Below are positions 42,066-53,249 of a stretch of DNA of 64,000 nucleotides, one piece after another. Position 1 is the first letter of the stretch; the number at the start of each line of letters is the position of its first letter. Below the pieces are notes generated by a model. The model was not told where the DNA came from. It did not search any database and saw nothing but the letters and a program-made list of their open reading frames with translations. Both the position numbers and the translations under genes were made by a program. The stretch is taken from contig OY720350.1 of NCBI GenBank assembly GCA_963082975.1, forward strand, positions 24,337,875 through 24,401,874, given 5' to 3'. The DNA comes from Labia minor (lineage: Eukaryota; Arthropoda; Insecta; Dermaptera; Spongiphoridae).

Positions 42066-43126
42066 TTAAAAAGGCATTTCTCTTTTATGAATCAATAAAT
42101 GCCTTTTTAAAGAAGAATTATGATTAAATTTTCTTTTACAAAAATTACATTCGAAAGGCTTTTCGCCTGTATGAGTTATTAAATGATTATTTAAATAAGA
42201 TTTTCGATTAAATTTTTTTTTGCAATAATTACATTCAAAAGGCATTTCACCTGTATGAATTAGTAAATGATCATTTATATGTGATTTATGTTTAAATTTT
42301 TTTTTGCAAAAATTACATTCAAAAGGCATTTCACCTGTATGAAGTAATAAGTGAGTTTTTAAAGAAGAATTTTGATTAAATTTTCTTTTACAAAAATTAC
42401 ATTCAAAAGGCTTTTCTCCTGTATGAATTAATAAATGTTTTACTAAAGTACATTTTAAATTAAATTTTTTTTTACAAAAGTCACATTCAAAGGGCTTTTC
42501 TCCTGTATGAATTAATAAATGTTTAGTTAAATTTGATGCTTGAACAAATTTTTTTTTACAATAATTACATTCAAAAGGCTTTTCACCAGTATGAATTAAT
42601 AAATGTCTTTTCAAAGTGGAATTTTGATTAAATTTCTTTTCACAAAATTTACATTTAAAAGGCTTTTCACCTGTATGTATTAATGTATGTTTATTTAAAT
42701 GACATTTATGATTAAATTTCTTTTGACAAAAATTACAATCAAATGGCTTTTCTCTTGTATGAATTAATAAATGTTTTTTCATAGTAGAATTTTGATTAAA
42801 TTTTTTTTGACAATAGTTACATTCAAAAGGTTTTTCACCAGTATAAACTATTAAATGACTTTTCAAAGTAGAATTTTGATAACATTTCGTTTTACCAAAA
42901 TCACATTCAAAACGCATGTCTTGTGTATTGTTTGAATCAGGATCAGGATATTCTTCGTGTTTTTGGTCATGAATGTATTCTTTGGAATTCTCTATATGCT
43001 TTCGGAATCTTATTTTATCTTTTAAAATTGATAATATTTCCTTATGCATACATTTTTTTAAATGTTTATATAAAAATTCTTCATTTATAAAATTTGTGTG
43101 ACAATATTGACAAGAATATAAAGGTC
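42066..43126 (-). CDS. Zinc-finger gene C, exon 2 (nine fingers)
   Basis: Joined to exon 1 (43319-43274) it encodes 368 residues. The N-terminal finger GPLYSCQYCHTNFINEEFLY is followed by KCMHKEILSILKDK, an acidic linker (HEEYPDPDSNNTQD), a finger with Gly for its second Cys (ECDFGKTKC), and nine complete C2H2 fingers. It ends HKREMPF and TAA. Contact residues vary between fingers (QNST, HKCH, QASN, LKCT, HKSH, RKSY). The frame is intact and splice phases agree, so it is likely a working nuclear DNA-binding protein of unknown target. It is divergently placed to gene B, and its closest relative is D. Confidence 0.88.
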
Positions 43127-43273
43127 CTAAAACAATATTATTTGGTTTAAATCATTATATTACTCTTATATTTATTTTAAATTCAATATAATATACAATA
43201 TCAAGTTAAAAAACATAATTTTAATGAATAATAACAATAATTTAAATAAACAAACATAGGAATTTAATATTAC

Positions 43274-43319
43274 CTATATATATTGGATATTTCTTGTCTT
43301 CTTGGAAATTAAGATCCAT
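43274..43319 (-). CDS. Zinc-finger gene C, exon 1
   Basis: It encodes MDLNFQEDKKYPIYI plus one base; the donor is GTAATATT. The intron is 43127-43273 (147 bp), ending TTGTTTTAG. Confidence 0.85.
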
Positions 43320-43329
43320 TTTAAAATAA

Positions 43330-43975
43330 TGAATATATTATCAATTATAAATTAAATTCAAGTTACTAAGTGATATAAATGTTTTAAATCTTGCTTTTTA
43401 TTGACATCACAGACAATCCGAATCCTTTAAGATAATAATGAATCAGTTGTCAAATCAAATATTTGGCGGTTTCTTTAAACATTTGGGTAAAAAATTTATC
43501 TATTAATCTTTTTAATATTGTTTATTAAATATTTATTTTATTATATATTATTAATAATAGAATTTTTTTTATAAATTTATTTATATATAAAATACATTTT
43601 TTTTATTTTAATATTAAAATTTATACAAATTGAAATATAAATTTTAAACTTATAAAATTTGATATTAATATTATTTTTTATTAATAAAAAAATTTATTAA
43701 AAAAATAAACATAAAAAGAAACATAATAATAAATAATAAAAGAATATAATCATTTATTGAATTTTTAAAACAAATTTAAAAAAATTATCAAATTTTATTA
43801 TACAAATTTAAAATAAATTCTTTATATCATTTGTCTAAAAAATCAAATTTTAAATTTTATATAATAAATAAATCGTAGTTTTAAAATAAATTAAGTAATT
43901 GAAATGATATTTGAATATTAGAAATTAAAATAAAAATATAATTAAAAACATTCTTTGTATGAAAATTTATACAAT
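43330..43975. other. Upstream region of gene C, AT-rich
   Basis: Bases 43320-43400 resemble the region before gene D exon 1 (ATATTATCAATTATAAATTAAATTCAAGTTACTA). Further upstream it is low-complexity with nothing identified. Confidence 0.45.
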
Positions 43976-43984
43976 CTTATCTTA

Positions 43985-44160
43985 TTATACTAGCAAAAAT
44001 TGTAAATAATAGGGAAACCAGAAAGTAATGTCGTTTCTGCGCATATCGATATTCGGTTGATTCGGTTTTCATTTATTATTTGATTGAGATTGTAACTTCA
44101 AAGTTGTTTTTTAAGTTCAAATCCAGTAATTTTGATCTTTCCCACTCGTATGAATCAGAA
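43985..44160. repeat. Mariner-like end (uncertain)
   Basis: AGGGAAACCAGAAAGTAATG followed by TCGTTTCTGCGCAT resembles the start of mariner-type elements with GAAAGTAATGTCG. No second end or transposase was seen. Confidence 0.3.
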
Positions 44161-44179
44161 AGTCCAACAACTTTATTTA

Positions 44180-44262
44180 AAGATTTTTGATTAAATTACT
44201 TTTTTATAAAAATTACATTAAGAAATATTTTCATTTTTTAGACATTTTAGTTTATTTATTTC
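44180..44262 (-). pseudogene. 3'-end remnant of a zinc-finger gene
   Basis: It matches the sequence just past the stop of gene C (42000-42075: TTTAAAGATTTTT…ACTTTTTTA…AAAATTACATTAA). No finger codons remain. It suggests a deleted gene copy between C and D. Confidence 0.45.
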
Positions 44263-44264
44263 AA

Positions 44265-45085
44265 TATAAAATAAAAATTAAACCTTTATAAAAATAATAT
44301 ATAATTAATTATATAAAAATAAATATCTGATTCAGTTAAATTACAATATTTTTCAAACATGTATCGTTGTCGATTAAATTTTAATACCAGATTGATTTGA
44401 TCTAGTAATATGGTTAACTGACAACACAATATGTTAATAATAAACAAAAGTAAAAATATTTAATAATTTAATTATTTGAAGAGTTTATACATATTTTATT
44501 TATACTCTTAGAATTAATTTATATAAAATAGGTTTATATTTGATTTTAAATACAATGGTTAAAATACCAGTAAGAGTCAAAAAATAGTTATTTTAATTGA
44601 AAAGGTTAATCGTTAAATAAAATACGGAACCTTGAAGTTGGTGCAATTCACTACGCTCTTGATATAAAATCTTGAGCAACACTTCCAAACAAGATGAAGC
44701 GATTGAAGCACAATCACAAATCAAAAAGTTGATATAGGTTTAGAAGCGAATAAAAGTAATAAAATTCCTTATCAATGGAATATAATTAGTAATTATAATA
44801 ATAATTTGAAAGTGTTGTTTCCTTAATAATGAAAAAAAATGAAGTATAATTAATAGTAATATAATTTGAGTATTTTGTTTCCTTAATAATGGAAAATGGA
44901 GTATAAATCAGTCGAGGAGTAAAACAAATTTGAGAGGTATGTCTCCATATCAAAAGAATTAAGTGAGTAGAGTAGTGCGGAAGTATGAGTGTGTGGGGGG
45001 GTAACATACTATGCGGGAACATGTATAAATTAATAAATGTTTAATAAAGATGGTTTTTGAATAAATTACTTTTTTACAAATATTA
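44265..45085. other. AT-rich spacer with a short direct repeat
   Basis: GTGTTGTTTCCTTAATAATG (about 44811) recurs as TATTTTGTTTCCTTAATAATG (about 44871). No gene is recognised. Bases 45020-45085 match the trailing sequence of zinc-finger copies. Confidence 0.45.
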
Positions 45086-45087
45086 GA

Positions 45088-45977
45088 TTAAAAAGGTATT
45101 TGACACTTATGAATTAATAAATGCCTTTTTAAAGAAGATTTATAATTAAATTTCTTTTTGCAAAAATTACATTCAAAAGGAATTTCACCTGTATGAATTA
45201 ATAAATGTTTATTTAAAGAAGATTTTCGATTAAATTTTTTTTTGCAATAATTACATTCAAAAGGCATTTCCCTTGTATGAATTAATAAATGTGTTTTTAA
45301 AGAAGAATTTTGATTAAATTTCATTTTACAAAAATTACATTCAAAAGGTTTTTCACCAGTATGAATTAATAAATGTTTAGTTAAATTTGATGCTTGAACA
45401 AATTTTTTTTTACAATAATTGCATTCAAAAGGCTTTTCACCAGTATGAATTAATAAATGTCTTTTCAAAGTAGTACGTTGATTAAATTTCTTTTTACAAA
45501 AATTACATTCAAAAGGTTTTTCTCCTGTATGAATTAATAAATGTGTTTTTAAAGTAGTATTATGGTTAAATTTCTTTTTACAAAAAATACATTCAAATGG
45601 TTTTTCACCTGTATGAATTAATAAATGTTTTTCTAAAGTAGATTTTAAATTAAATTTCTTTTTACAACAGTTACATTCAAAAGGCTTTTCACCAGTATGA
45701 ATTATTAAATGACTTTTCAAAGTAGAATTATTATTAAATTTCTTTTTACATAAATTACATTGAAAACGCATGTCTTGTGTATTGTTTGAATCAGGATATT
45801 CTTCATGTTTTTGGTCATGACTGTATTCTTTGGAATATTTCTCTATATGCATTCGGAATTTAATTTTATCTTTTAAAATTGATAATATTTCCTTATGCAT
45901 ACATTTTTTTAAATGTTTAGATAAAAATTCCTCATTTATAAAATTTGTGTGACAATATTGACAAGAATATAAACGTC
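45088..45977 (-). CDS. Zinc-finger gene D, exon 2 (eight fingers)
   Basis: With exon 1 (46138-46093) it encodes 311 residues: GRLYSCQYCHTNFINEEFLS…KCMHKEILSILKDK (N-terminal finger), an acidic linker (KHEEYPDSNNTQD), then eight complete fingers beginning FQCNLCKKKFNNNST. Its first finger has both Cys, unlike the matching unit in A, B, C, E and F. It ends HKCQIPF and TAA. The finger with QASNLTKH is shared exactly with gene C, and the pair clearly arose by duplication. The frame and splice phases are intact. Confidence 0.88.
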
Positions 45978-46092
45978 CTAAAACAATATTATTTTCATTG
46001 GTTTAAATCCTTATATATATTTTAAATTCAACATAGTATACAATATCAAGTTTAAAAACATAATTTAAACAAACATAAGAATTTAATATTAC

Positions 46093-46138
46093 CTATATAT
46101 ATTGGATATTTCTTGTCTTCTTGGAAATTAGGATCCAT
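46093..46138 (-). CDS. Zinc-finger gene D, exon 1
   Basis: It encodes MDPNFQEDKKYPIYI plus one base; the donor is GTAATATT. The intron is 45978-46092 (115 bp), ending TTGTTTTAG. Confidence 0.85.
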
Positions 46139-46425
46139 TTTAAATAATGAATATATTATCAATTATAAATCAAATTCAAGTTACTATGTGAAATAAATGT
46201 TTAAATCTTGCTTTTTATTGACATTCAAGAGGGCAACCAGCAACCGCAGACCATCCCACAGACTATCTATCACTATCTATAAGACTCGGACACTCAATGT
46301 TAATTTTAGAAACATTGTTTTTACCGCCATCTGAGAATTAATATCTTAACTAATTTAAAAATAGGGGGCTTGTTTGTATGTGGCACTTTTTTTTATTTTT
46401 TTTTAGAAGGAATATTGCGAATTAA

Positions 46426-46573
46426 ATAATTGTAGAATTTTCATTTAATTGAACAATTATTTATTTGGACATAAAACTACAATTTAAGCAATCAATTATG
46501 CTTTTTTTAGAAATGTTGCTTTTATATCCAAATAAATAATTTTTCACTTAACTGAAAATTCCACAATCATTTA
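46426..46573. repeat. Imperfect palindromic MITE, copy 1
   Basis: AATTATTTATTTGGACATAA on the left pairs with its inverse TTATATCCAAATAAATAATT on the right, extending outward to TTTTCATTTAATTGAA / TTCACTTAACTGAAAA. The same family occurs at 54484-54645, 55170-55275 and 56840-56994. Confidence 0.65.
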
Positions 46574-46788
46574 GGTAGTATACATGTCTTAAAGAAACGA
46601 ATAATGTTCTATAATATATAATATTTATTTAAAAACTAGTTAAAAATATAAAGTGCTATTTACAAATTTTGTTATGAGTAAACACTAGTAGTAGTAATTT
46701 TCCACTTAACATTCCAATTATTTTTTCGAAAAACATACCATCTTGATGTACATTCTGGGGTATTCTGAAAGCGCGTAATCTTTCCTCT

Positions 46789-46992
46789 TCACTGTACAAA
46801 ATCGTGGTCATTGAAAGTGAAGGTGACATACACAGTATTTAAACATTTTACCATATGGAAGGCCAAATCATTCAGACCAAATCGCTTTATCCACCTTTCA
46901 AGTAAACTATCATTCATAGGAAAACAGAAAATCGGTCCCCGTCCTGAATGAAATGATTTCTTTATACGCCCAATGCGAGAACAACCAGAGAG
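46789..46992 (-). other. THAP-like exon or remnant (uncertain)
   Basis: The minus frame after acceptor TATTTTTGCAG encodes LSGCSRIG…, PIFCFPMNDSLLERWIKRFG and further residues to TGA 46789-46791. A GC…FCFP…LL..W pattern is reminiscent of the THAP DNA-binding domain found in P-element-type transposases and host genes, but the first Cys pair and the final C..H cannot be seen. Upstream exons were not found. It may be part of a decayed transposon. Confidence 0.3.
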
Positions 46993-47339
46993 CTGCAAAA
47001 ATACCAAATTTTATACATTTTATATAAAATTAATTTTAATATATATTCATATAATATTTAATTATATAATTAATTTAACATTACTAGTCGAACCCGTTGC
47101 AAACCAGATTTTGGAGAATAAATAAAGAATTTTAAAATTAAGAACAAAGTGTTACTATTTATTGCCCATAGTAGTATATATATTTAATGTATCAAAAAAA
47201 ATATTTTTAAAATTTGAATTAGAATGACTAAATTATATTATCCTGGTTTTTATTTTTACTTTAATTACTCAATTATTAATTACTACTATATTTTAAGTGA
47301 AATAATTCCTACAATGAATATAAAATTAACACTTTGTAA

Positions 47340-47602
47340 ACTACCACTTCCGGTTTCCAGATATACACCAAAAGTTGATGAATTCATGTTACTGATGCAT
47401 TAAGTAAATGAACGAAATTTTATCAAGACGTGTTGAGCCGTTCAAGGTCTGTACACATATATATGGAGACACAACGGACGGACAGACATCATGCTAAAAA
47501 ATTCTGTTAAAAAATTGCATGATTCGTGGAGATATGTAAAAATCTCCACAAATGAAATTTGGTGTGAAATCAATACCTCCGCATCCTATCGTCGGTCGGT
47601 AA
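47340..47602 (-). mobile_element. Helentron-like repeat R1, 3'-truncated copy
   Basis: It reads ACCGACCGACGATAG from 47602 leftward, then GGAGGTATTG, the GTCCGTCCGTTG microsatellite (about 47473-47484) and ACCGGAAGTGG at 47344-47354. The 3' half with the inverted repeat and hairpin is missing. Confidence 0.65.
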
Positions 47603-47609
47603 AAATTTG

Positions 47610-47980
47610 AAAATGACATATGTAGTCAAATGTACCAGATTGATGAAAACTGTTGAAAAAAATAATATGGTTATTATAAAAAAATGAAAATATATTGTTT
47701 TTATTTATTCGAACCCTTTGCTGAATAACTCGTTTCATTATTATAAAAATATTTACATCATTATATGTGAAAATTATGCATAAACAATGAATAATTGTTT
47801 TTAAAGTTATTTGATTCTGGTCAACTATTATTTATTTGTTCTAATAAATTGCATAAAAAATTTTTACTATCAATAAAATTGAACAGTAATAATTTCAGTT
47901 AAAAACTACTTTTAATCACTCTAAATTTTCTGTTAACATTTTTTGTTCGAATATTCTAGCAAAAATTTTTTTTATAAAAA
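47610..47980. other. AT-rich spacer, nothing identified
   Basis: No coding or repeat feature was recognised. Confidence 0.45.
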
Positions 47981-47985
47981 TTCGA

Positions 47986-48034
47986 AACCGGTTAAAACCG
48001 GTTTTCTGCAAAAATTACTATTCGAAAACCGGTT
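47986..48034. promoter_or_regulatory. Three AACCGGTT sites
   Basis: AACCGGTT occurs at 47986-47993, 47996-48003 and 48027-48034, twice preceded by TTCGAAA. The 8-mer is the known consensus of Grainyhead/CP2 factors. The cluster lies about 460 bp before exon 1 of gene E. Regulation is an inference only; the sites are not seen before genes A or F. Confidence 0.35.
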
Positions 48035-48164
48035 TTCTAAAATGTCGGTTTTCGTATAAACCCTAGTAAATAGTATTTTGTAATTTTAACTTATTTTCAA
48101 AAATATATTTTATATTCCATAGCACATTATTCATTACTTTTAGATATGTAAATTCATTAAGATT

Positions 48165-48489
48165 GTGGTTTTTTCAGTTAAGTAAAAATTATCTATTTGG
48201 AGATGAAACCTACATTGTGGGACTATAGCACAGACCATCTCAGGCCCATCCAGGGGATTTTAAAAATGGTTCCAAGCCGGTTTTTTACCTCAATTAGTTC
48301 ATTCCGGAGACGCTATGAAGCAGCGCCAAAGGCTGTTTCAGAATTTAACATTACGTGTCCATTCCCGGCCCTGTGCTCTGTGGTCATCTGTGGTGCTGTG
48401 GTGTCAATACGAAAATAAAAATTTAAAACGATATTATTACTTATTATTAGTATATATTTTAGAATTGATAATCTATTAATCAATTAAAA
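48165..48489 (+). promoter_or_regulatory. Upstream module of zinc-finger gene E
   Basis: GATTTTAAAAATGGTTCCA, CGGTTTTTTACCTCAATTAG, GGAGACGCTATGAAGCAGCG and TTTAACATTACGTGTCCA (48255-48365) recur at 54668-54785 and, decayed, at 57030-57150 before gene F. The proximal part TTAAAACGATATTATTACTT (48422 on) is shared with genes A and F up to the ATG. It is probably the promoter region, carried along in each duplication. Confidence 0.6.
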
Positions 48490-48535
48490 ATGGATCTTTA
48501 TACACTAGAAGACAGAAAATATCCAATATATATAG
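48490..48535 (+). CDS. Zinc-finger gene E, exon 1
   Basis: It encodes MDLYTLEDRKYPIYI plus one base, followed by donor GTAATTTT. The intron is 48536-48702 (167 bp), ending TTTTTTTTAG. Confidence 0.85.
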
Positions 48536-48702
48536 GTAATTTTTATTTCTCTATTTTTTCTATCTAAATTAATGTTAATTTTCACTAAAATTATTTTTTT
48601 TAATATTATTGGTAATGATATTATTCCTTAAATGGAATTATTAAATAGTTTATATATAAAAATATAATTATTGAAAATAATAAAAACAATTCTTTTTTTT
48701 AG

Positions 48703-49901
48703 GTCCTCTATATTCTTGTGTATATTGTCAGACAAATTTTATAAGTGAGGAATTTTTATATAAACATCTAAAAAAATGTTTTCATAAAAAAATATTTTCA
48801 ATTTTAAAAAATGCAATGAAACTCAAAAAGAGTGCAGAGAAATATATAGACGAAAAATTTGAAGAATATACTGATATTAACTATACAGAAGACACGAGTT
48901 TTGAATGTAATAATTTTAAAGAGAAGAATGATCATAAATCTCATTTAAATCCACATTTATTAAATCATACTGGAGAAAAACCTTTTGAATGTAATTATTG
49001 TAAAAAGAAATTTATTCGGAAATATGATTTAAATAGACATTTGTTAATTCATACAGGTGAAAAGCCTTTTGAATGTAGTAATTGTAAAAAGAAATTTAAA
49101 CATAAATTTTCTTTAAAAAATCATTTAATCATTCATACAGAAGAAAAGCCTTTTGAATGTAATTATTGTAAAAATAAATTTAATCGGAAATCTGATTTAA
49201 ATAGACATTTGTTAATTCATACAGGTGAAAGGCCTTTTGAATGTAATTATTGTAAAAAGAAATTTAATGATAAATCAACTTTAAAGACACATTTATTACT
49301 TCATACAGGAGAAAAGCCTTTTGAATGTAATTATTGTAAAAAAGAATTTATACATAAACCTTCATTAAATAATCATTTAATCATTCATACAGGAGAAAAG
49401 CCTTTTGAATGTAATTATTGTCAAAAGAAATTTAATCAAAAATCTCATTTAAATGTTCATTTATTACTTCATACAGGAGAAAAGCCTTTTGAATGTAATT
49501 ATTGTAAAAAGAAATTTATTCGGAAATATGATTTTAATAGACATTTGTTAATTCATACAGGTGAAAAGCCTTTTGAATGTAGTAATTGTAAAAAGAAATT
49601 TAAACATAAATTTTCTTTAAAAAATCATTTAATCATTCATACAGAAGAAAAGCCTTTTGAATGTAATTATTGTAAAAAGAAATTTAATCAAAAATCTCAT
49701 TTAAGTAAACATTTATTAATTCATACAGGTGAAAAGCCTTTTGAATGTAATTTTTGTAAAAAGAAATTTAATCAGAAATTTCATTTAAATAGACATTTGT
49801 TAATTCATACAGCTGAAAACCCTTTTGAATGTAATTTTTGCAAAATGAAATTTAATCGCAAATCTCATTTAAGTGCACATTTATTAATTCATACAGGTTA
49901 A
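48703..49901 (+). CDS. Zinc-finger gene E, exon 2 (eleven fingers)
   Basis: Together with exon 1 it encodes 414 residues. Order: N-terminal CX2CX12HX5H finger ([20 protein letters not shown]), acidic linker ([13 protein letters not shown]), a unit lacking its second Cys (ECNNFKEK), then eleven complete C2H2 fingers. Finger pair 1-2 (IRKYD, HKFS) is repeated as pair 7-8 with one residue changed, exactly 504 bp apart, so a six-finger block was duplicated or copied. Some linkers are TEEKP or TAENP instead of TGEKP. TAA at 49899-49901 follows HTG, inside what would be the next linker; a decayed further finger is visible after it. It is presumably a nuclear DNA-binding protein. Confidence 0.88.
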
Positions 49902-50990
49902 AAGGATTTTGAATTTTTGTAAAAGGAAATTTAATCACAAATCTACTTTAAATAAACATTTATTACTTCAAACATGTTGGAAAAATATTGTAAACTAACA
50001 GTATCTAAAAATATCCTGAGCCACACCTCTCCCTTCTCTCTCACTTTCCTTCCCACATTGTCCACCTACCGTGTCCTTGGTCTTCTAAGCGGACGTTTCC
50101 CACTCGGTCTCCCCACCAATATAATTTTCGACATTTTTTCCTCTCCCATTCTACTCACTTGTCCTTCTCGGTTTTATAATCCTACCTTAAGTCTGGAGAT
50201 GCATAGAGGTCTTGCACTACCTCGTTATGCAGTCTTGGCCATTTCCCCGGTGACCTCATCTTTCTTTGCCCCATTAATGCTTCGCAGAATCCTATTCTAA
50301 AATACTCTAAACCTACTCTCGTCTCTTAAGGTCATAGACCATGCATCACACCCATATAATACAACCAGAAAAATAATTCTTTAATATAAATTATTTTAAT
50401 TTTGATCCCCTTTGATAATGGTTTTGATGAGATAAGCCCCTTTACTACATGATAACAGGCGTTTCCCGATTGCAACCTTGCTTTACATTCTTCTGACTTA
50501 TTATCCTTCTTGATTACAGATCATAAGTATTTAAATTTTTCTACATTTTGTAAGTTAATACTATTCCTCTCGGTTACTAAATATTTTGTCTTAGCATTAT
50601 TAATTTCCAGCCCCACCTCTTTAATTTTTCTATGCTATCTTTAATTGTATTTGTCGAATCTCCTATTATATTTAAGTCGTCTGCGTAATCTAATAATTAA
50701 ATTTTTTTGTTTATTTGGATTCCATTTAATTTAAATTACATATTCCATTTTTAAATTAAATAAAATTGGTGATAATGCGTCTCCTCGTTTTAACCCATTC
50801 CGAATTTCGATAGTTTCTAACAATTGATTCCCGCATCTTACTCTTCCTTTGCTTCCTTCAAGACAAATTTGAATCATATGTACTTGTTTTTTCGGAATTC
50901 CCATTAAGATCAAAATTTGAAAAAGTTTTTCCCTGTCTATTGAGTCATAAGCATTTCTAAAATCTACTGTCAATTAATAAATCAATTAAT
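49902..50990 (-). mobile_element. LINE fragment behind gene E, with reverse transcriptase core
   Basis: From about 50015 to 50985 the minus strand is a LINE. Bases 50985-50731 encode DFRNAYDSIDREKLFQILIL and NGLKRGDALSPILFNL (palm motifs A and B). The YADD motif follows at about 50679-50693. The connection and GRPSGKRPLRRPRTR-type C-terminus are near 50170-50060. The first 110 bases (49902-50012) are decayed finger sequence. Stops and indels make it non-coding. The same junction with zinc-finger sequence is found behind gene F. Confidence 0.8.
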
Positions 50991-51118
50991 TAATTCACAT
51001 TTAACTTATTGTACAAATATGATATCACTATATAAAAACAGAATATAATTCAATATTTAATGCAACTAATTATAGTTAAAAAAATAAACTATAGAAAGGA
51101 ATGACACAAATATAATTA

Positions 51119-51727
51119 GCTGGAGTGTCTCCACTCGACTATCTCGCAATTTGAATTGGATTAAATAACATAATATATTATATTTAAATTAAATTTAATT
51201 AATTATAAATTATAAATAATAAATAATAAATATTAGACCAGCGCATGTTTGGCTTTTTGTTGATGGCACTACGTCACGTGTTGGCGCGTGAGATTTGCAG
51301 TGTTAAAAAATTAATTCTGGTAATTTCAGCGAATCAATCAAGCTGAAATTCTATATATAGCAGTTTTATACAATTATTAATCATGTGAAAAATTATCAAA
51401 CATATATCTTTATTTTTACGGTCACTTTAGAGGAAAAAAAATCAAAACGTTGTAGGTAATGACCCTCTTCCGGTTGAGCTACATTTCTCAAAAGTTGATA
51501 GAAAACTATGAATTTTGAATAATGTCCATGTACCAAATTTCATCATTCTAGCTCAAACCGTTTTTGCGTAATCTTGCCTACATACATACACACACACATA
51601 CACACACACACAGACATTTTTCTCAACCTTAGTGAAAATGATTCAGGAACCTTCAAAACGTATAAAAACATCAAAATCTCAACATCGAAAATTTTCGTGA
51701 TCGCAATACTATCTCTGGCGAGATAGT
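51119..51727 (-). mobile_element. Helentron-like repeat R2, full-length copy
   Basis: On the minus strand it starts ACTATCTCGCCAGAG at 51727, after TTTT, with a CA/TG microsatellite at 51580-51612. It ends with a GCGAGATAGT inverse (51137-51146) and the hairpin GAGTG-gaga-CACTC (51122-51135). It matches 24014-24638 closely. Confidence 0.7.
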
Positions 51728-51734
51728 AAAAATA

Positions 51735-52190
51735 TATAGAAATAGGATATCTTCTAAAAAAATATTAGAAAAAAGACAAAATATCAAATTAAAGTATTAA
51801 AGGTTAAAATCAAAAATAATTTCAGACTAAATTAATAAAGCTTCTAAAGATTATGATTATATATTAGAAATTATAAAATAAAATAAAAAGAGAGCAAACA
51901 AATGGAAAAACGAAAAAATAGAAAAAAGAATAAATAAATTTATTAGTTGTCGCTTATCCTTGGAATGATGACTTGTCCAAACAATTACTAGAGTATTATA
52001 ACTCTTGTAGATCGTAGTGCTGAATAATTAGTATCAATCACGGATGGTCTGTGGTACCAATGGATCAATAGTGACACACTAACAATACAATCAGACAAAA
52101 ATAAAAATTATGGTGATAAAAAAAAAACTGAGAAAAAAATGGAAAAGCTGGAGCTCCAAATGCATACGTCCTCGTTTGAACCAGGCCATC
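51735..52190. other. Spacer, nothing identified
   Basis: It is AT-rich, with a less AT-rich patch at 51950-52080 that shows no recognisable frame. Confidence 0.4.
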
Positions 52191-52194
52191 TATT

Positions 52195-52458
52195 AATATA
52201 TGTTTATTTAAATGACATTAAATTTCTTTTTACGTAAATTACATTCAAAACGCATGTCTTGTGTATTGTTTGAATCAGAATATTCTTCATGTTTTTGGTC
52301 ATGACTGTATTCTTTGGAATATTTCTCTATATGCTTTGGGAGTTTTATTTTATCCTTTAAAATTGATATTTCCCTATGCATGCATTTTTTGAAATGATTA
52401 GATAAAAATTTCTCATTTATAAAGTTTGTGTGACAATACTGACAAGAATATAAAGGTC
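52195..52458 (-). pseudogene. Zinc-finger gene remnant (start of exon 2, C/D type)
   Basis: From the acceptor at 52458 the minus strand reads GPLYSCQYCHTNFINEKFLS and KCMHREISILKDK, the acidic linker (HEEYSDSNNTQDM) and the first finger FECNLRKKKFN, where Arg replaces the second Cys. The copy then breaks off at about 52215. The intron side is cut by a transposon-like sequence at 52466, so exon 1 is missing. It closely resembles genes C and D. Confidence 0.75.
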
Positions 52459-52463
52459 CTAAA

Positions 52464-52950
52464 ACACGGATGGCGAACCTTTTTCAATGTCCGTGCCACA
52501 AAATTATAGAAAAATTTTTTGAAGTAACTAACGTGCCACAAAATTGTCATTTTTTTTCTCTACCACCTGTACCCCTTTTAGCTTGAATATACAATCGAAT
52601 ATTTTTGTATAACTTCTAACTATCCTGTATAAAAGTGTTATAATTTTTAATATTAAACTTTATTCCAAAAAAATAAAATGATTATTAAAAAAATTGGAAT
52701 TTATTTTTGGTAAAATTATATCTTTTCTAAAATTTTTATTTTATTTTTATTGTATGGAAATTCTTTAATTGATTTTAGTTTTTAGTTTTTAGTTGTAGAT
52801 AATGACAAAAAAGCAAAATTTATATTTGATACCGTGAACCACTTAGATTTTCTTGTTTTGACTTCCTATGTTAAATTCTAGAAAAAGATTGCAATTCTGG
52901 CATTATTCTCCAATCAGGGTATTACTTCTAAAAAGCATTACCGTCACTAA
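52464..52950. mobile_element. hAT-like fragment (GGCGAACCTTTTT end)
   Basis: CGGATGGCGAACCTTTTTCA followed by ATGTCCGTGCCACAAAA resembles the end of a widespread class of hAT elements. It replaces the intron of the zinc-finger remnant. The other end was not found, and the right border is a guess. Confidence 0.4.
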
Positions 52951-52954
52951 AACG

Positions 52955-53245
52955 TCCTTAAAAATATATGGATCATAGAGGTTTTAATCCAACTAAACAA
53001 AAAAATTAAAGTATCAGGTTACGCTGACGAATTAAATATAATAGGAGATTCGGCGGCAATTGTAATTAAAGATAGCGTAGGAAAATTAATCGAAGCAGGA
53101 AAAAAGGTGGGGCTGATAACGAAAGATAATAATATTCGAGATGAGTTTAAAGCGAGGTTGTAATCGGGAAGCGCCTATTATTATGCAATAAAGGGGCTTA
53201 TCGCGTCAAAATTATTATCAAAGGGACTAAAAATTAAAGTATATA
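52955..53245 (+). mobile_element. LINE fragment (YADD region)
   Basis: The plus strand encodes SGYADELNIIGDS (Glu replaces the second Asp of YADD) and KDSVGKLIEAG, then decayed connection sequence up to GGGACTAAAAATTAAAG. It is the same LINE family as at 50000-50985. Confidence 0.65.
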
Positions 53246-53249
53246 ATAA

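Noticed and set aside
49974-50300. Plus-strand frame of 108 codons (and its twin at 60349-60657)
   Set aside because: It is the antisense of the LINE C-terminal region (GRPSGKRPL on the minus strand) and is non-coding.
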